From Siphonodentalium dalli (Eukaryota > Mollusca > Scaphopoda > Gadilida > Siphonodentaliidae), in the NCBI GenBank assembly GCA_032622095.1, contig CP136064.1:176656247-176720246 (forward strand): 64,000 bases of DNA. The letters run 5' to 3'. The notes beneath the pieces are model-generated. The model searched no databases and was not told the origin of the DNA. It worked only from the letters and a program-made list of their open reading frames with translations. A program made the position numbers and the translations under genes. This document shows, piece by piece, positions 10,757 through 22,026 of this stretch. Position 1 is the first letter of the stretch. Each line of letters starts with the position of its first letter.

Positions 10757-11270
10757 AGGGGGGGGGGGTATTTTCTACGGGCACTTATGCGGGGGTTTGG
10801 TCGATGGGACTAACAAACAATTTTTTCTGCAACTCAGAACTTTTTTTCCTGCAAGTTTTTTGACTGTTTTTTTCAATGAATTTGGCTTAAAACACCTTAG
10901 AATAAGAGAAATAATGTAATTCTAACTGCTAAACTGACTGCAGGCAGTTATTGTGTTGTATTTTGTTGCAAATTTTGAAATCCAAGATGGCCGCTGGCAG
11001 CCATGTTTTTTTGGCCGAATGGCCCCAAAATGACCCGTTCCTATTTACATGCCAATGTTAACATCCATGACAAATAGTATGGACAGAAATTCATATTCAG
11101 CTGTTTACAGTGAATTCCCCCCGCAAATCTGCTTTAGTGTTAAAAGGGGGTGGGTGTCCAAAAATGGTCGGAAAAATTTGGACGCATGGTGGGTGGGGGT
11201 CCCAACAAGGGTCGAAAGTAAAAAATCAGCATACGTGCCTGAAAATGTTTTCTGACCCCCCCCCCCCCCC
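10757..11270 (+). mobile_element. G-run hAT-like MITE, diverged copy
   Basis: Begins AGGGGGG and ends in a long C run. The interior matches the copies at 16971-17519 (same strand) and 36772-37344 (opposite strand): 'gcagttattgtgttgtattttg', 'aaatccaagatggccgctgg', 'gttaacatccatgacaaatag', 'aatctgctttagtgttaaaag'. No target duplication is visible, so the ends may be altered. Confidence 0.65.
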
Positions 11271-12815
11271 GGAGAGCATTTACCAGTACAGGTAGTCAAG
11301 TGCTCTGTCTGTCCGAGCATATCACCTTGTAACTCGGGTGTTGATTATCAGAGTTTGTTATCTTTTGTCGTGGTGAAAGCACAGGTTGGTACCTACATTA
11401 GTTAGGCTAATTATTCAAGGTACCGGTATGTAACTTTGTTCCAAAATTTTGTTGTACGAGAAATGTCGATTTCATGACAATTAGGTGTTGGACATTGATT
11501 TTTATCTATAATTGTAGATGTATAGTGCAGACATTTAGCACCTGTGGACCTGGTTGAATTTTTCTGTGGTTCGATGGATCACATCCATCCTCAAGCTACT
11601 TATGTCATTTACTGGCATTTGTTTATAATGTGTAGGGGTAGATCGCTTGAGACCCCACCACAGTTCAATTCACACCAGGTTCTCAGCTTCAGATTACGTT
11701 GGCCATGTAATTTTACGATTAAACCGTAAATTCACATTACGATGATGTTGTAATTTTACGATAGTTTTTCTGTCATTATATTACGATCATTTTGTAAATA
11801 TACGATCAAATTTGTAAATGTCAGATTACGTTGATCTCGTAATTTTACGAGTTACTGATGGTCCAATTCCTGCCAACAGTTTCTGTCGTAATATTACAAT
11901 GAAATTTTTTTGAATGTATGATCATTTACATATACCGGTATGATTTTTGTAATTATGGTTAAATAATCATCAAATCCTACGAAAGATTAACAAGCGGGCG
12001 CAAATTACGTTTACGTATCATCATATTATATTAGTAATAGGAAGCGAAGCGACCCAGGGTATACGTATGCGAATATGAGATATATACTAATCGACTTTTT
12101 CAGCCCACTCTAAAAGTAGATTAAATTACCTAAAGTAGAATAATTTATTCATAATTCAAAGGTCAGCGGAGTCCAAAAATGATTGTTGGCGATGGCCGCC
12201 ATTTTGTATTGATTAATGCCACCTCGAAATGTGTAATTGGGCAAAATGCTCCAGGGCAAAAATAAAAAACTTTGATCTAGCAACTGTTAGATATACTTCA
12301 TCATATGTAGGAACATCATGCTCCTAACGTCAAATATATTTTCAAAAAGTGAATGTAAATTGAACAAAAGCTCTGGTTAACAAAAAAGTTAAATTGCATG
12401 AAAAAGTTTTGTTTACATATTTCATAAAATTATTAAAAATATTTACCCCAAAAGGGGAATCTAGCGACCTTGCTGGCCGTTTACATATTATATTCAATTT
12501 TCTAACGGTATTTCCGCCTAAAAGATTGATGAAATATTCTCAAAGTTCAAGGCCGACAAACGGAAACTTTAAGTTCCGATTGAAAGATCGCAAAGTCATT
12601 TTAAGATTGCTTCTTGGGAAACCAGTAAAGGCGTCATGACATCAAGACGTACATCATGACGTCACTACCTACACCGGCGCGCAAAATTCCAGACAGGACT
12701 GCGTCGATGGCCAGACAGCTCGTATTACTCGTATTAAATGGCAGGCTAAATATCCACATTTACGTTATATGTGATTATTTACATACATTGTATATATCAT
12801 TTTCTTGTGTCCCAT
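11271..12815. other. Gene-free stretch with ATTACGA-rich segment
   Basis: From about 11690 to 11960, TTTTACGA/TCGTAAT words recur about ten times in both orientations. From 11964 to 12040 a segment including 'aacaagcgggcgcaaattac' also occurs as a direct repeat near 14620-14670. The remainder, to 12815, shows nothing. Confidence 0.4.
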
Positions 12816-12819
12816 TATA

Positions 12820-13462
12820 AGGGTGGATACACACATGCATATAATTTCTGTATGTAAAATACATGTATTTTACATGGCCACACCAATGATTGACAACATT
12901 AATCACCTGCGCGCGAGCGGTTCATTGTTAACAGGTCAGACAAGTGAGTAGTGCTTAGCGAAGTCAAATTGTCTTCTATCAGTACATTTAAGGCCAGTCC
13001 AAAACATGTCTTCTCTTACGGATGCGGAAAGTCTGTGTGATATCTGGCATTGTATTAATGCACCAGAAGCCATACGTCTGGCATATATAGGCTTGATGTA
13101 GAACATTTTCAATCATGATGCTTGTTTGGGTGGGGTCTCGAAAGATTCAAATCGCTAAGGGACTTAGTTGGATGTATCGGTCGGAATAATCTGGGCAAGA
13201 AGGTACAATATGATATGTTTTACTTAAATAGCTCAGAGTTAGCCACCCCGCCTGGTAGCTTTCGGGGTCATATATAGCCCCTGCATGCGTCGGAGAAATC
13301 CTAATCCACCACTGTTATAAATAAGAGAGGACTGGTAATTATTCAAATAGAAAGTCTACCATTGGTGCGTCAGTGGACACATATTACATCGTCTGTATGA
13401 TCCATGTAAAACGCCAAATACACGATAATTACAGAGATTTCATGTATGTGTGTATCCACCCT
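12820..13462. mobile_element. TA-flanked MITE, copy A
   Basis: The left end reads TA then AGGGTGGATACACACATGC. The right end is GCATGTGTGTATCCACCCT-like, then TA. Arms continue into 'gtaaaatacatgtattttacatgg'. The TA duplication fits a Tc1/mariner-type transposase having moved it; that is inferred. It abuts copy B, and a single TA (13463-13464) lies between them. No coding capacity. Confidence 0.65.
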
Positions 13463-13464
13463 TA

Positions 13465-14559
13465 TGGTGGATACACACATGCATGTAATGTCTGTATGTA
13501 AAATACATGTATTTTTACATGGCCACACCAATAATTGACCAAATTAATCACCTGCGCGCGAGAGGTCAATTTCACCAGTGAGTAGTTATAAGCCATTATC
13601 AAACAAACTGCCATCAAGAAATTTCAGGCCAGTCATAAACATGTCTTCTTTCATGGATGCCGAAATGAGTAATTCTTGTCTGATATATGTTGCTGTTTTT
13701 CACGAGTTATAATTTCGAAAAGTGGATTAGAGCGGTCGATTTTATACTTGATGTGTTTCTGTCATTTCTTGGAAACAGGGTCATCCAAAACAAAAATAAA
13801 ATATGCAGAATTCTTGTATAGGATGATACCGGCTTGTTGAGATTTCTCTGATAATTTGAGAGCGAGCTCATTAATTCAATTGGGAATGTAAATATTCATT
13901 ATAGCGCCAAAAAATAATGCAGGTACAGCGTTGAAATTAAAAAGAGTGACCCCCCCCCCCCCCATTTATATATATGTTTCTCAAGCCAAAGGTTGAACAA
14001 GCTCCTAACTGTCACAAGCTTGAATTATAACATTTTCGACCATAATCCATGATTGGGGGAGGGGCTGGTTCTCGAAAGCTTCCAATAACTAAGGGAGTTA
14101 ATGTATCAGCCGGGATTATCTGGGCAATAATTACAATATAATGTTTTACTTAAATATCCATAATTGTAAATTTTTCGTATTGCGAGGAAATATGCAATGG
14201 TGAATTCGGTAGCTTCTGGGATAATATAGCTCCCCGTGCAATCGGCGTGCATGTTGTGGGTCATAGCCCCCTGCGTTGCGGAAGATGCCATCACTGGTAT
14301 TAACATCAATAGAAGACTGACAATGATTTAAACAGAGCGTCGACCATTTGAGTTATCGCGCGAATAATTATTTTAAGCGGCCTGACGACTTCATCCCAGT
14401 CAACGGCTCTTCAGCGGTTCAGAGTTTAACTCACTGTGGTTAAACACAGTCGTAATGATTGGGTTGTCAGCGGACACATATTACACGGTGTGTTTGATCC
14501 ATGTAAAACGCCAAATACACGATATTTACAGAGATTACATGCATGTGTGTATCCACCCT
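13465..14559. mobile_element. TA-flanked MITE, copy B, longer
   Basis: Same termini and subterminal sequence as copy A ('ggtggatacacacatgcatg' to 'catgcatgtgtgtatccacc'), followed by TA at 14560. It shares internal blocks with copy A ('ctgggcaa-aa-gtacaatata', 'tgttttacttaaata', 'gtagctt-c-ggg-tcatatata') but is about 450 bp longer and includes a C run near 13950. Both copies point the same way. Confidence 0.6.
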
Positions 14560-14619
14560 TAGGGTTTATCATCAAATCCTTCTATACATATAATAATTCA
14601 TACGATAATCCCATGAACA

Positions 14620-14670
14620 GTAACAAGCGGGCGCAAATTACGTTTACGTACATGATCATATTAACAACTA
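14620..14670. repeat. Direct repeat of 11990-12040
   Basis: 'aacaagcgggcgcaaattac' plus 'gtttacgta' and a nearby 'atcatcaaatcct' are shared with about 11964-12030. The two copies bracket the pair of MITEs at 12820-14559. This could be an older duplication into which the MITEs inserted. Confidence 0.45.
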
Positions 14671-15000
14671 GAATGCACTCACTGGAGCTGCCTATACTTG
14701 CGCCCATCACACATTTGGCATGTTGTGTGGTGTCTTGCCAACAACAGTTTGAACCACGATAACAAAAATCTAGATATCAAATCTCTGTTCATCCATCGCT
14801 GAAATAGTTGTGTGTACGGACATAATATCCCTGGTATGATGATATGGACCCCAGTTGGCTGCATATTAGGAACGATAACTCTATCCGATCTAATTACAGG
14901 TGAGACATATTGGTAGTGTTTTTTACCTGTTAACCAACTATCAGATTTAGGCCACTCCGATGCATGATGTATTATCTACATGTATATTACGTGAGGACCT
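14671..15000. other. No feature recognised
   Basis: Nothing supportable beyond unremarkable AT-rich sequence. Confidence 0.3.
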
Positions 15001-15300
15001 TGATGGGGATAGCTTCAGTCTTGAATGTTAAAGTGACACACTGCGCTCGCTGAACGAAGTCTCTCCATGTGAACGATGTATTATCTACATGTATATCACG
15101 TGATGACCTCGATGAACGATGGGCAGCTTCCGCCCTGAATATTAAAGGGACAAAATGCACTCAGTATTTGAATATTAAAGGGACAATATGCTCTCACGGG
15201 GGATGATTGTTAAAGTGACACAAGGCACTCACTATGTATGAATGTTAAAGTGACACTAGGCACTCACTGTGGGATAATGTTAAAGTGACATTCGCATTGA
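15000..15300. repeat. ~45-bp tandem units with TGTTAAAGTGACAC
   Basis: Five or six units combine 'gaatgttaaagtgacac' or 'gaatattaaagggaca' with 'ggcactcact'. The first two are part of a longer direct duplication that includes 'gatgtattatctacatgtat' (about 14965 and 15068). Confidence 0.5.
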
Positions 15301-15500
15301 AAACTTCAAAAACTTCAAACGCGTTGACGTGCGCGTTACTAGGACTGACCCGCAGTTTATAAGGGTATACGTCTTGGATGGTAATTTGGCGCCTATAAAA
15401 ATTACTAAGTTTTTTGAAATTTGTGAAATTTGTGAAGTTTTTGAAATTTGTGAAGTTTTTGAAATTTTTGAAGTTTTTGAAGTTTTTGAAATTTTTCAAT
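15295..15500. repeat. GAAGTTTTT low-complexity tract
   Basis: Imperfect 9-12 bp repeats of 'gaagtttttgaaatttgt' lie at 15410-15500, with the complementary 'aacttcaaaaacttcaaa' at about 15302. The open frames on both strands (Asn-Phe-Lys or Glu-Val-Phe repeats) are artefacts of this tract. Confidence 0.7.
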
Positions 15501-15985
15501 ATTGTTCATTTATGAACGATTTATTACCAAAATAAAACCAGATAACAATGCAAATTAAGTATATATGTGGATTTAAATTACAATTGATGCAACCATTTCA
15601 TATTGGCGCGTGTTCATTTTTTTACAATATGTACTTCCGGTATGACGTAACATATTCACGGAAGGACAGACAAAGATCCGAACCGAAAACATTACTTGCG
15701 TCCAGCATGGACTGGCGCAAGTAACTATGTGAAGTGATATTAAATGGGCTTTATATATATATTCCGGAACGACTTATTCATTTTATAGAGTTTGGAAATT
15801 TCTTTAGTTTGGAACAATAAAGAGCGTTCGTGTTATTTATCTGTTCCATATATAGTAACAATAAAGAGCATTTATCTTACTTCTGAGCTGGACAATTTCT
15901 ATGATATGCATGACTGATATGGATGGCACGTTTTTCAGAGTATATAGATCCCTAGTTCAATATTTTGTGTATTGATCGGCATATC
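15501..15985. other. Gene-free; faint relic of the MITE seen at 32.8 and 51.0 kb
   Basis: 'aacaataaagagcgttcg' and 'aacaataaagagcattta' at about 15813-15875 echo 'aataaagagcgttta' in the elements at 32809-33732 and 50993-51511. Nothing else is recognisable. Confidence 0.3.
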
Positions 15986-15989
15986 TTAT

Positions 15990-16318
15990 ACCTCCTTCCC
16001 AATTGCGTCGACATAATTTGGAAATTCAAATGAACCATGTTCGTTTAAGGATAATTTAAACACGTTTGAGGTGAGCAAATGGAAAAAGAAGAAAAAGAAA
16101 AGCACAATACAAGCCGATAGTGGAGTATGCATTGCCTGTAAACATGAACACGGAGACGAATTTCATTTTATAATGAACTGCACTAAACTGCATGAGCTAA
16201 GATACATACCTGAAATTATATGGAAAACTGGCTCCCATGAAGCGTTTTATGACCTTATCAATGACACTAACGAGAATACAATGAAGAAACTCAATTTACA
16301 TAACGAAAGGGCTTAAGA
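15990..16318 (+). pseudogene. LINE ORF2 C-terminal fragment (zinc-knuckle end)
   Basis: The frame at 16071-16316 contains CIACKHEHGDEFHFIMNC, the Cys-x2-Cys...His-x4-Cys knuckle with a GDEFHF core that closes ORF2 of several APE-type LINEs. The same signature occurs in the LINEs here at 43160 and 46660. A few residues resembling the preceding 'R-x-NH-x-LEI' segment are readable near 16003 in another frame, so a frameshift is likely. The endonuclease and reverse transcriptase domains are missing, so this is a 5'-truncated relic. Its 3' part is interrupted by the foldback element at 16334-17785. It is not functional. Confidence 0.65.
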
Positions 16319-16333
16319 TCAATGCAATTAAAT

Positions 16334-17785
16334 GGGTAGGGTTCTCTATTCCGAAGGTTCGCTATTCCGAAGGTTCACTAATCCGAATGTTCACTAATCC
16401 GAAGGTTCACTAATCCGAAGGTTCACTATTCCGAAGGTTCGCTATTCCGAAGGTTTTCTATTATGGGAGTTTTTAGCCAGAAATGAATCAAAATTTGCGC
16501 CCCCGTACATTTATACACCCAATCTAATATCTAATTTGTCCCAGATGTCGGTTATTAATAGCAAGAAGACAGTATCAGTTTATAATTTTAATATTATAGA
16601 AAGTTGAAAACACAATGACTGAAATAAACTACGAGTTAGAGATGCATTCTACCCGAACTGGCAATCTGTACATGAAAGAAACATCAACATTAAAATCAAA
16701 ACAAAGTCAGAATTGCAGTTAGGTCCATTCAGCGGTATTCTGCTATACAGTAAGTTATAGCGCTCCAGTATTGATTGACCGTAAGAGCCCCACTGTTATA
16801 GTCCGCCTTTAGCATTTGGGACATTATATTAATCAAAATAACTCCTATGTAAATCATTTATAAATCAGATGATTTATTGAATTTATGTCTACGTAAAATA
16901 ACACGTACTTCCTAAAACGACATGTCGTTTTAGTCCTCAGCCGATAGACGACATATATGTCGTTCTACTCAGGGGGGGGGTGAATTTTTTTTTTTCCGGC
17001 ACGTATGCCGGGGTGGGTGGGTGGTCAAAGCCACCAACAAGCAATTTTTTCCGCAACTAAAAAAAAAAAATCCTGCTTGTTTTTTAGTGTTTTGGCACTG
17101 AGTTGGGCTTCAAAACCACTTTGAATGAGAGAAATAATGTAATTCTAACTGTAAACTGACTGCAGGCAGTTATCGTGTTGTATTTTGTTGCAAATTTTGA
17201 AATCCAAGATGGCCGCTGGCAGCCATGTTTTTTTGGCCGAATGACCTCAAAATGACTCATTCCTATTTACATGTCCATGTTAACATCCATGATAAATAGT
17301 ATGCACAGAAATTCATATACAGCTGTTTACAGTGAATTTCCCCCCGCAAATCTCTGTTTTAGTGTTAAAAGGGGGGGTGGGTGTCAAAAAATGGTCGGAA
17401 AAAACTGTCAAAAACGGAAAAAAATTTGGCGGTGGGGGTGGGTGGGTACAAAAAATGATCGAAAGGGAAAAAATGCCATACGTGCCTGAAATTTTTTTCC
17501 GACCCCCCCCCCCCCCCTGTTCTACTCGCCAAAGGGTTAAATCTCAAGGAAACCCACGAAAACAAAAATCACATTAATTTTTTTAATGTTTTAAGTTATT
17601 TCCTTCATAAAAAGAGTCTTCGTACTAAAGAACCCTCTCAATACTTTAGAATATAGAATTAACTTTTAAAATAACAAAAACCTTCGGAATAGCGAACCTT
17701 CGGAATAGTGAACCTTCGGAATAGTGAACCTTCGGATTAGTGAACCTTCGGAATAGCGAACCTTCGGAATAGAGACATGTTCCCC
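16334..17785. mobile_element. Foldback element with TTCCGAAGG subrepeat arms
   Basis: An exact 8-bp duplication AATTAAAT flanks it (16326-16333 and 17786-17793). The left arm (about 16345-16465) is seven ~17-bp units of the form CTATTCCGAAGGTTCG or CTAATCCGAAGGTTCA. The right arm (about 17685-17775) is the same array inverted. The outermost bases (GGGTAGGG / ...GTTCCCC) are less similar. The interior is AT-rich and non-coding, and holds a nested G-run MITE (16971-17519). The 8-bp duplication suggests mobilisation by a hAT-type transposase (inference). It inserted in a LINE 3' relic. Confidence 0.75.
16971..17519 (+). mobile_element. G-run hAT-like MITE, 549 bp, nested
   Basis: Begins AGGGGGGG and ends CCCCCCTG, flanked by TTCTACTC on both sides (16963-16970 and 17520-17527). 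Subterminal 'ccggcacgtatgccgg' and 'catacgtgcctgaaa' pair as inverted repeats. The centre carries 'aaatccaagatggccgctgg' and 'acatccatgataaatag', a module related to the satellite unit at 2850-4115. It lies inside the foldback element at 16334-17785 and so is the younger of the two. The open frames here come from the repeat. Confidence 0.75.
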
Positions 17786-17793
17786 AATTAAAT

Positions 17794-18480
17794 AACACCG
17801 CTTTATTAATATTTATACTTGAAGTTGATTGACATTTCCTTGCAGGTTTACACTGGCATTTATGTACTTGCTTTCATGTAGTGACTTCGGTAAAATTAAA
17901 TTCGTATTACTGTATAATTATGTGCACACACCCTTGTATATATGTTATATATCTCATGTTGCACATATGTGTCTGAGAATAAACTATTACAACTGAAAAC
18001 AATTCGGACAGTTAACGTTTCTTACCTGTCTCATGTCCAAGATTCGTAGAGTATAGGCAGAAGAAGAAAAGGAAAAACAAAATCATGATATAATTCGTTA
18101 CTTCAGGCCGTTATGTCCAACAAGGACTCCTGGGTATGTGGGAAACTTACAGCTGACTAACACATTCCTGGTAAGTCTACATGGAGGGAACGACTGTGGC
18201 CTGAATGTTATTTAACCAGTGCATGGCAGTTGTTTGTTTTTGTTTTTGCACATAAAGCTTAAAGGGACCAAATAAACTCGTAGTAGGTAGATGTGCAAAA
18301 AATTAAAAGTCTGCAAAAACATTATCACCAAGAATAACAGAAACAACTGATAAACCTTATTCTACAGTTAAAGGTACCCATTTCGACCGGAGGGTCCCCA
18401 TATCATCTAGATACAACAACAACAACAACAACAACAACATTTCAAAATACGCTTTAGTTATCAGAATCGATTAATTGCAA
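17794..18480. other. Possible LINE 3' UTR, then (CAA)n
   Basis: The sequence just after the foldback insertion should continue the LINE relic at 15990-16318. It ends with 'gtctgagaataaactattacaactg' (about 17969), which could be the LINE tail; this is uncertain. A (CAA)n microsatellite lies at about 18411-18440. Nothing else is seen. Confidence 0.35.
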
Positions 18481-18486
18481 CAAAAT

Positions 18487-18780
18487 AATGCTAACCACTG
18501 TCAACTATGGTATAAAATTTCTCAAAATGTGTTATCAACATTTTGTTCAACGAAATATGGCAGTATTATCACTTGAGTATTCACGAAAATTGGCCGTACT
18601 TGTTTTGGAGTTATCCATCTTCATCCGCAATTTTGACCGAGACCGTCCGTTTGACGGCGTGTTTCTGGGCCACAAATATTTGAACGTAACAAACTTCAAA
18701 AATCGATATCCGATCCCTCTGAGCTTTGATGGATGGGTTCCTCGACTCGAATCAAATATTTTCCATCCGATCAGAGAGTT
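18487..18780 (+). repeat. Copy of GGATTGAGTACCTTT family (5' part)
   Basis: Shares 'gctaaccactgtcaactat', 'atttgagtattcacgaaa', 'gaccgagaccgtccgtttga', 'ctgggccacaaat' and 'ggttcctcgactcgaatcaa' with 19735-20072, at high identity by eye. The next element begins at about 18783. The open frames here are shadows of the repeat. Confidence 0.55.
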
Positions 18781-18782
18781 CC

Positions 18783-19662
18783 CATACATAGACGTGGCGA
18801 CAGGGGTTGGGGGTTGGGGGGTGTCTCACCCCCATCTTTGGTCAAAATTTTCAACAGTTGGAAATTTCATACCTGACACAACATTAGTTGGAAATTTTAC
18901 ACCAACAACAGGTTGAAAATGTTCTTGTAGTTTGATTTTCAAACAATTTATTGAGGGATATTTATTGTTTTTGGACCAATATTTGGATATTTTCCTTCTT
19001 TTGGTCCAAATTTTGAACTGAAATGGCCATCAGTTGGAAATTTTCCAACCTTAGGTCAGGTTGGAAATTTCCAACACTTGGAAAGCATGTGTCCACACAT
19101 GGGTCGGCCCGGTGTGTCCTGGTCCCTCCCCCATGGCAAATAAAACACTGCTAATTAGTCTAAGAAAATAATATTGTCCTACATTTGGTCAAATTGTCAG
19201 CAGTTGGAAATTTTCAAACCTAAGTGTGGGTGTCAGGTTGGAATTTCCAAACCTAAGTGTAGGTGTCAGGTTTGATATTTCCAAATCTAGGAAGGCTTGA
19301 GGCTAGTCTAGATGCTAGGATTTCGCGATTTTCTTGTTCAGAATTCAAAATTTTCTCACAGCGGGCCGAACCATGGTCGGCCCGGTGTGTCCTGGTCTCT
19401 TGCCCGTAGTATTGTGCATTTGTCTGGAGTTTATGCAATTTTTAGGTTCAAATATCTGAATGTCCTGATTCATACCAGGGGTATAGAACCATGGTTTATT
19501 AATAGGCTATTAGAACTTAGGTTCAAGGGGGGGGGGTGCAAATGGAATTATGCAAAACCTTGTGTTTGTTTGGATGGAGGTTGGATTCAAGGGGGCGGGG
19601 GTGCAAATGGAATTTTCCAATGTGGACACCCCCAATGTAGACCATCTAGCCACGTCCCTATA
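18783..19662 (+). mobile_element. TTGGAAATTTCCAA family, hAT-like ends
   Basis: The left end 'agacgtggcgacagggg' and right end 'ctagccacgtcccta' are inverted relatives. 'tCCCATA' occurs just outside both (about 18779 and 19666), a possible 7-8 bp duplication. Inside, 'cagttggaaatttcc' or 'ttccaacct' recurs roughly eight times. A palindromic block 'cgggccgaaccatggtcggcccg' (in variants) sits near 19370. Other copies are at 21725-21978, 22690-23566 (inverted) and 56249-57140. Non-coding. Confidence 0.5.
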
Positions 19663-19734
19663 ATCCCATATCATCAAGATACAAAAACAACAACATTTCT
19701 TCATATACGCTTTAGTTATCAGAATCGATTAATT

Positions 19735-20072
19735 GCAACAAATTAATGCTAACCACTGTCAACTATATGGTATCAAATTTCCCAAAATGTGTTATCAACA
19801 TTTTGTTCAACGAAATATGGCCGTATTATCATTTGAGTATTCACGAAATTTGTCCGTATTACCACTTGTTTTAGAGTTATCCATCTTCTTCCGCAATTTT
19901 GACCGAGACCGTCCGTTTGACGGCGTGTACGTTTCTGGGCCACAAATAATTGAACATAACAAACTTAAAAAATCGATATCTGATCCCTCTGAGCTTTGAT
20001 GGGTGGGTTCCTCGACTCCAATCAAATATTTTTTACCCCCAAAGCCAACTGAAGGAAATAGTAATTTAGGAG
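19735..20072 (+). repeat. Copy of GGATTGAGTACCTTT family
   Basis: Parallel to 18487-18780 from 'gctaaccactgtcaactat' onwards. It extends through 'ccaactgaaggaaatagtaattt' and 'ggagcgttaattcgg', and so includes part of the 3' end. No coding potential. Confidence 0.55.
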
Positions 20073-20348
20073 CGTTAATTCGGATAATGCATAGTTAAGT
20101 CAATCCATTCTCACATGTATATACTTGTTGATGGCAGTTGTTTTAGACGCTACTTCCGGACAAAATGTGGCTTCCAGGAAATTGAGTTTGTAAACAAAAA
20201 TATTTGTGTCACCATGCTCAAGAAAATCAGTCTTTAAAATATTTCGACTAATTCGTGAACACTCACCGGCCACAATCAGCATGTATAGCGGTATAATTTT
20301 TGGGTATAATTGTATGGAGACTCATGCTGGCGTTTATACATCTGCAGA

Positions 20349-20477
20349 ATGAGTTTCGATGACATTAATGAGGTTTTTGAATTAGCACAGCGTGAAAATG
20401 AAGAGCCAAGAAGACAACGTCTCAGAAGAATTTTAAGGGACAGATCAAACCCACTTGAACCCAATATTTGCTTCTAA
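20349..20477 (+). pseudogene. PIF/Harbinger transposase N-terminal fragment
   Basis: A 42-codon frame opens with ATG at 20349. It has an acidic start followed by an Arg-rich run and RRILRDRSNPLE, then stops (TAA 20475-20477). An Arg-rich segment leading into R-x-x-NPLE is how HARBI1-type transposases typically begin, just before the phenylalanine-rich region and helix-turn-helix. Everything downstream, including the DDE catalytic domain, is absent, so this is a deletion relic or a chance resemblance. A Myb/SANT-like frame, the usual partner protein of Harbinger transposons, lies 1.6 kb away on the opposite strand (22027-22514), which supports the call. Confidence 0.5.
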
Positions 20478-20965
20478 CTATAAATTCTATGTCTATGGAG
20501 TTATCATTTTTAATTTCCATTCTTTATTCGAAAAGTTGTGTATTTATGTAAAACAAATGATGTTGTAGAATGACTGCCCCCATGCAATACATTCTTTCCA
20601 CCCCGATCCAAAATGAACGCCATCTGAATGGGTTCAAATAGGACGCCATATATACATGTAGGCCTTGACCGATATAGGCCAAACAAAGGCGGCGGCCATT
20701 TTTGATCGGGTGGGGTGTGTATGGGGTGAAGTTTAGAGTGGCCTGGGCGACACTAGCTACAACACACTTTGTTTGAATTAATCGGTCAAGGGCTGGAAAA
20801 TGGCTGTGGCCATGGAGTATTTTTGCTCGAATGAGCCATGTCCGTTTTAAAACAAATTAGTTTAAATAGCATGAATGTAGTTTTACCTGTAGGGTGTTAT
20901 TCCATGAGAACGGAGTTTGTATCACTTACTTCTAAAATTAAAAGCTTATAATTTTTTACCAATTT

Positions 20966-21283
20966 AAAGGTACTCAATCCGATCAGACGCTCCTAAATTA
21001 CTATTTCTTTGGCTTCGGGTGTAAAAAATATTTGATTCGAGTCAAGGAACCCACCCATCAAAGCTCAGAGTGATAACTCTTGGATATCCATCTTCATCCG
21101 CACCTTCGTCCGTTCGACCACGTACTTCTGGTCCACAAACAATAGAAACAGCAACCTTCAAACATCGATATCTAATCACTCTGAGCTTTGATGGGTGGGT
21201 TCCTCGACTCGAATATAATATGTTTTAGCCCCAAAGCCAAAGAAATAGTAATTTATGAGCGTCTGATCGGATTGAGTACCTTT
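20966..21283. mobile_element. TIR element with long arms, AAAGGTACTCAATCCG ends
   Basis: The left end reads AAAGGTACTCAATCCGATCA, then 'gacgctcctaaattactatttctttggcttcgggtg' and 'ttcgagtcaaggaaccc'. The right end is its reverse complement, so arms of ~120 bp enclose a ~70-bp centre. This copy shows the termini of the family at 7850, 18487 and 19735. The target duplication is not clear. Non-coding. Confidence 0.65.
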
Positions 21284-21724
21284 AATATTAATGTGTCTAA
21301 CTGAAGTGCAATTGTGTGGTACTAAATTAGATCAGAAATATACATTACCCCATACTATTAGTTTTATTTATGGCTTATTTTTTCAACCACTATATGGTAT
21401 ATCGTAGTGTCACAACACATTCAGTTTCGATGGCACATGGGGATCACCAAAATGTTATCTTCATTATGACATAACGCATGGGGAGGCGCCGGATTGCCCG
21501 ACTCTTGGGTTACCAGCTTCTTCAAGAGAGGGTGGGGGGGGGGGGCTATACCGGATAAGCCATTGCAGATTGCAACCCTCCCCGGGGGGGGGGGGTTTAA
21601 CTACCTCCAACCCCGATACCCCAAAACCCATCTGGTACCACCCTTGACATATAACGAATTGAATTTTGTTCTCATAATTCGATTTTCACAACTATAATTA
21701 ATGGGTAATTTGTTGTTGTCACAC
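21284..21724. other. Gene-free stretch with two G runs
   Basis: G runs at about 21534-21546 and 21584-21595 suggest a collapsed G-run MITE, but no paired ends were found. Nothing else. Confidence 0.35.
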
Positions 21725-21978
21725 CATAAGTCGCACATTTGCCTACTTTTTATCAAAATATTGGACTGAAATGACCATCAGTTGGATATTAGGGAGTGTC
21801 AGATTGGAAATTTCCATCAGGTGGAAAGGTTTAGATTACTAGGATGTTGCTGTTTTCAAGTTCAGATTAAATTCTTTTCTCCATCGCGTCGATCAAACAT
21901 TGGTCCTGGTCCCCTGATGGGGGTGTGTTGGACATTTCAAGATGGACCCCCAACTCCGGAGACCCTCTAGCCACACCC
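21725..21978 (+). repeat. 3' part of a TTGGAAATTTCCAA family copy
   Basis: Carries 'gaaatgaccatcagttgga', 'ttggaaatttccatcaggtgg' and ends 'accctctagccacaccc', matching the right end of 18783-19662. It lies in inverted relation to 22690-23566, with the Myb/SANT pseudogene between them. Confidence 0.5.
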
Positions 21979-22026
21979 ATACACATTCCCTCGTGATGGT
22001 TAAGATGTCCGATCGTTGGCACCACA

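Noticed and set aside
15245-15535. Asn-Phe-Lys / Glu-Val-Phe repeat proteins
   Set aside because: Translations of a GAAGTTTTT low-complexity tract on both strands.
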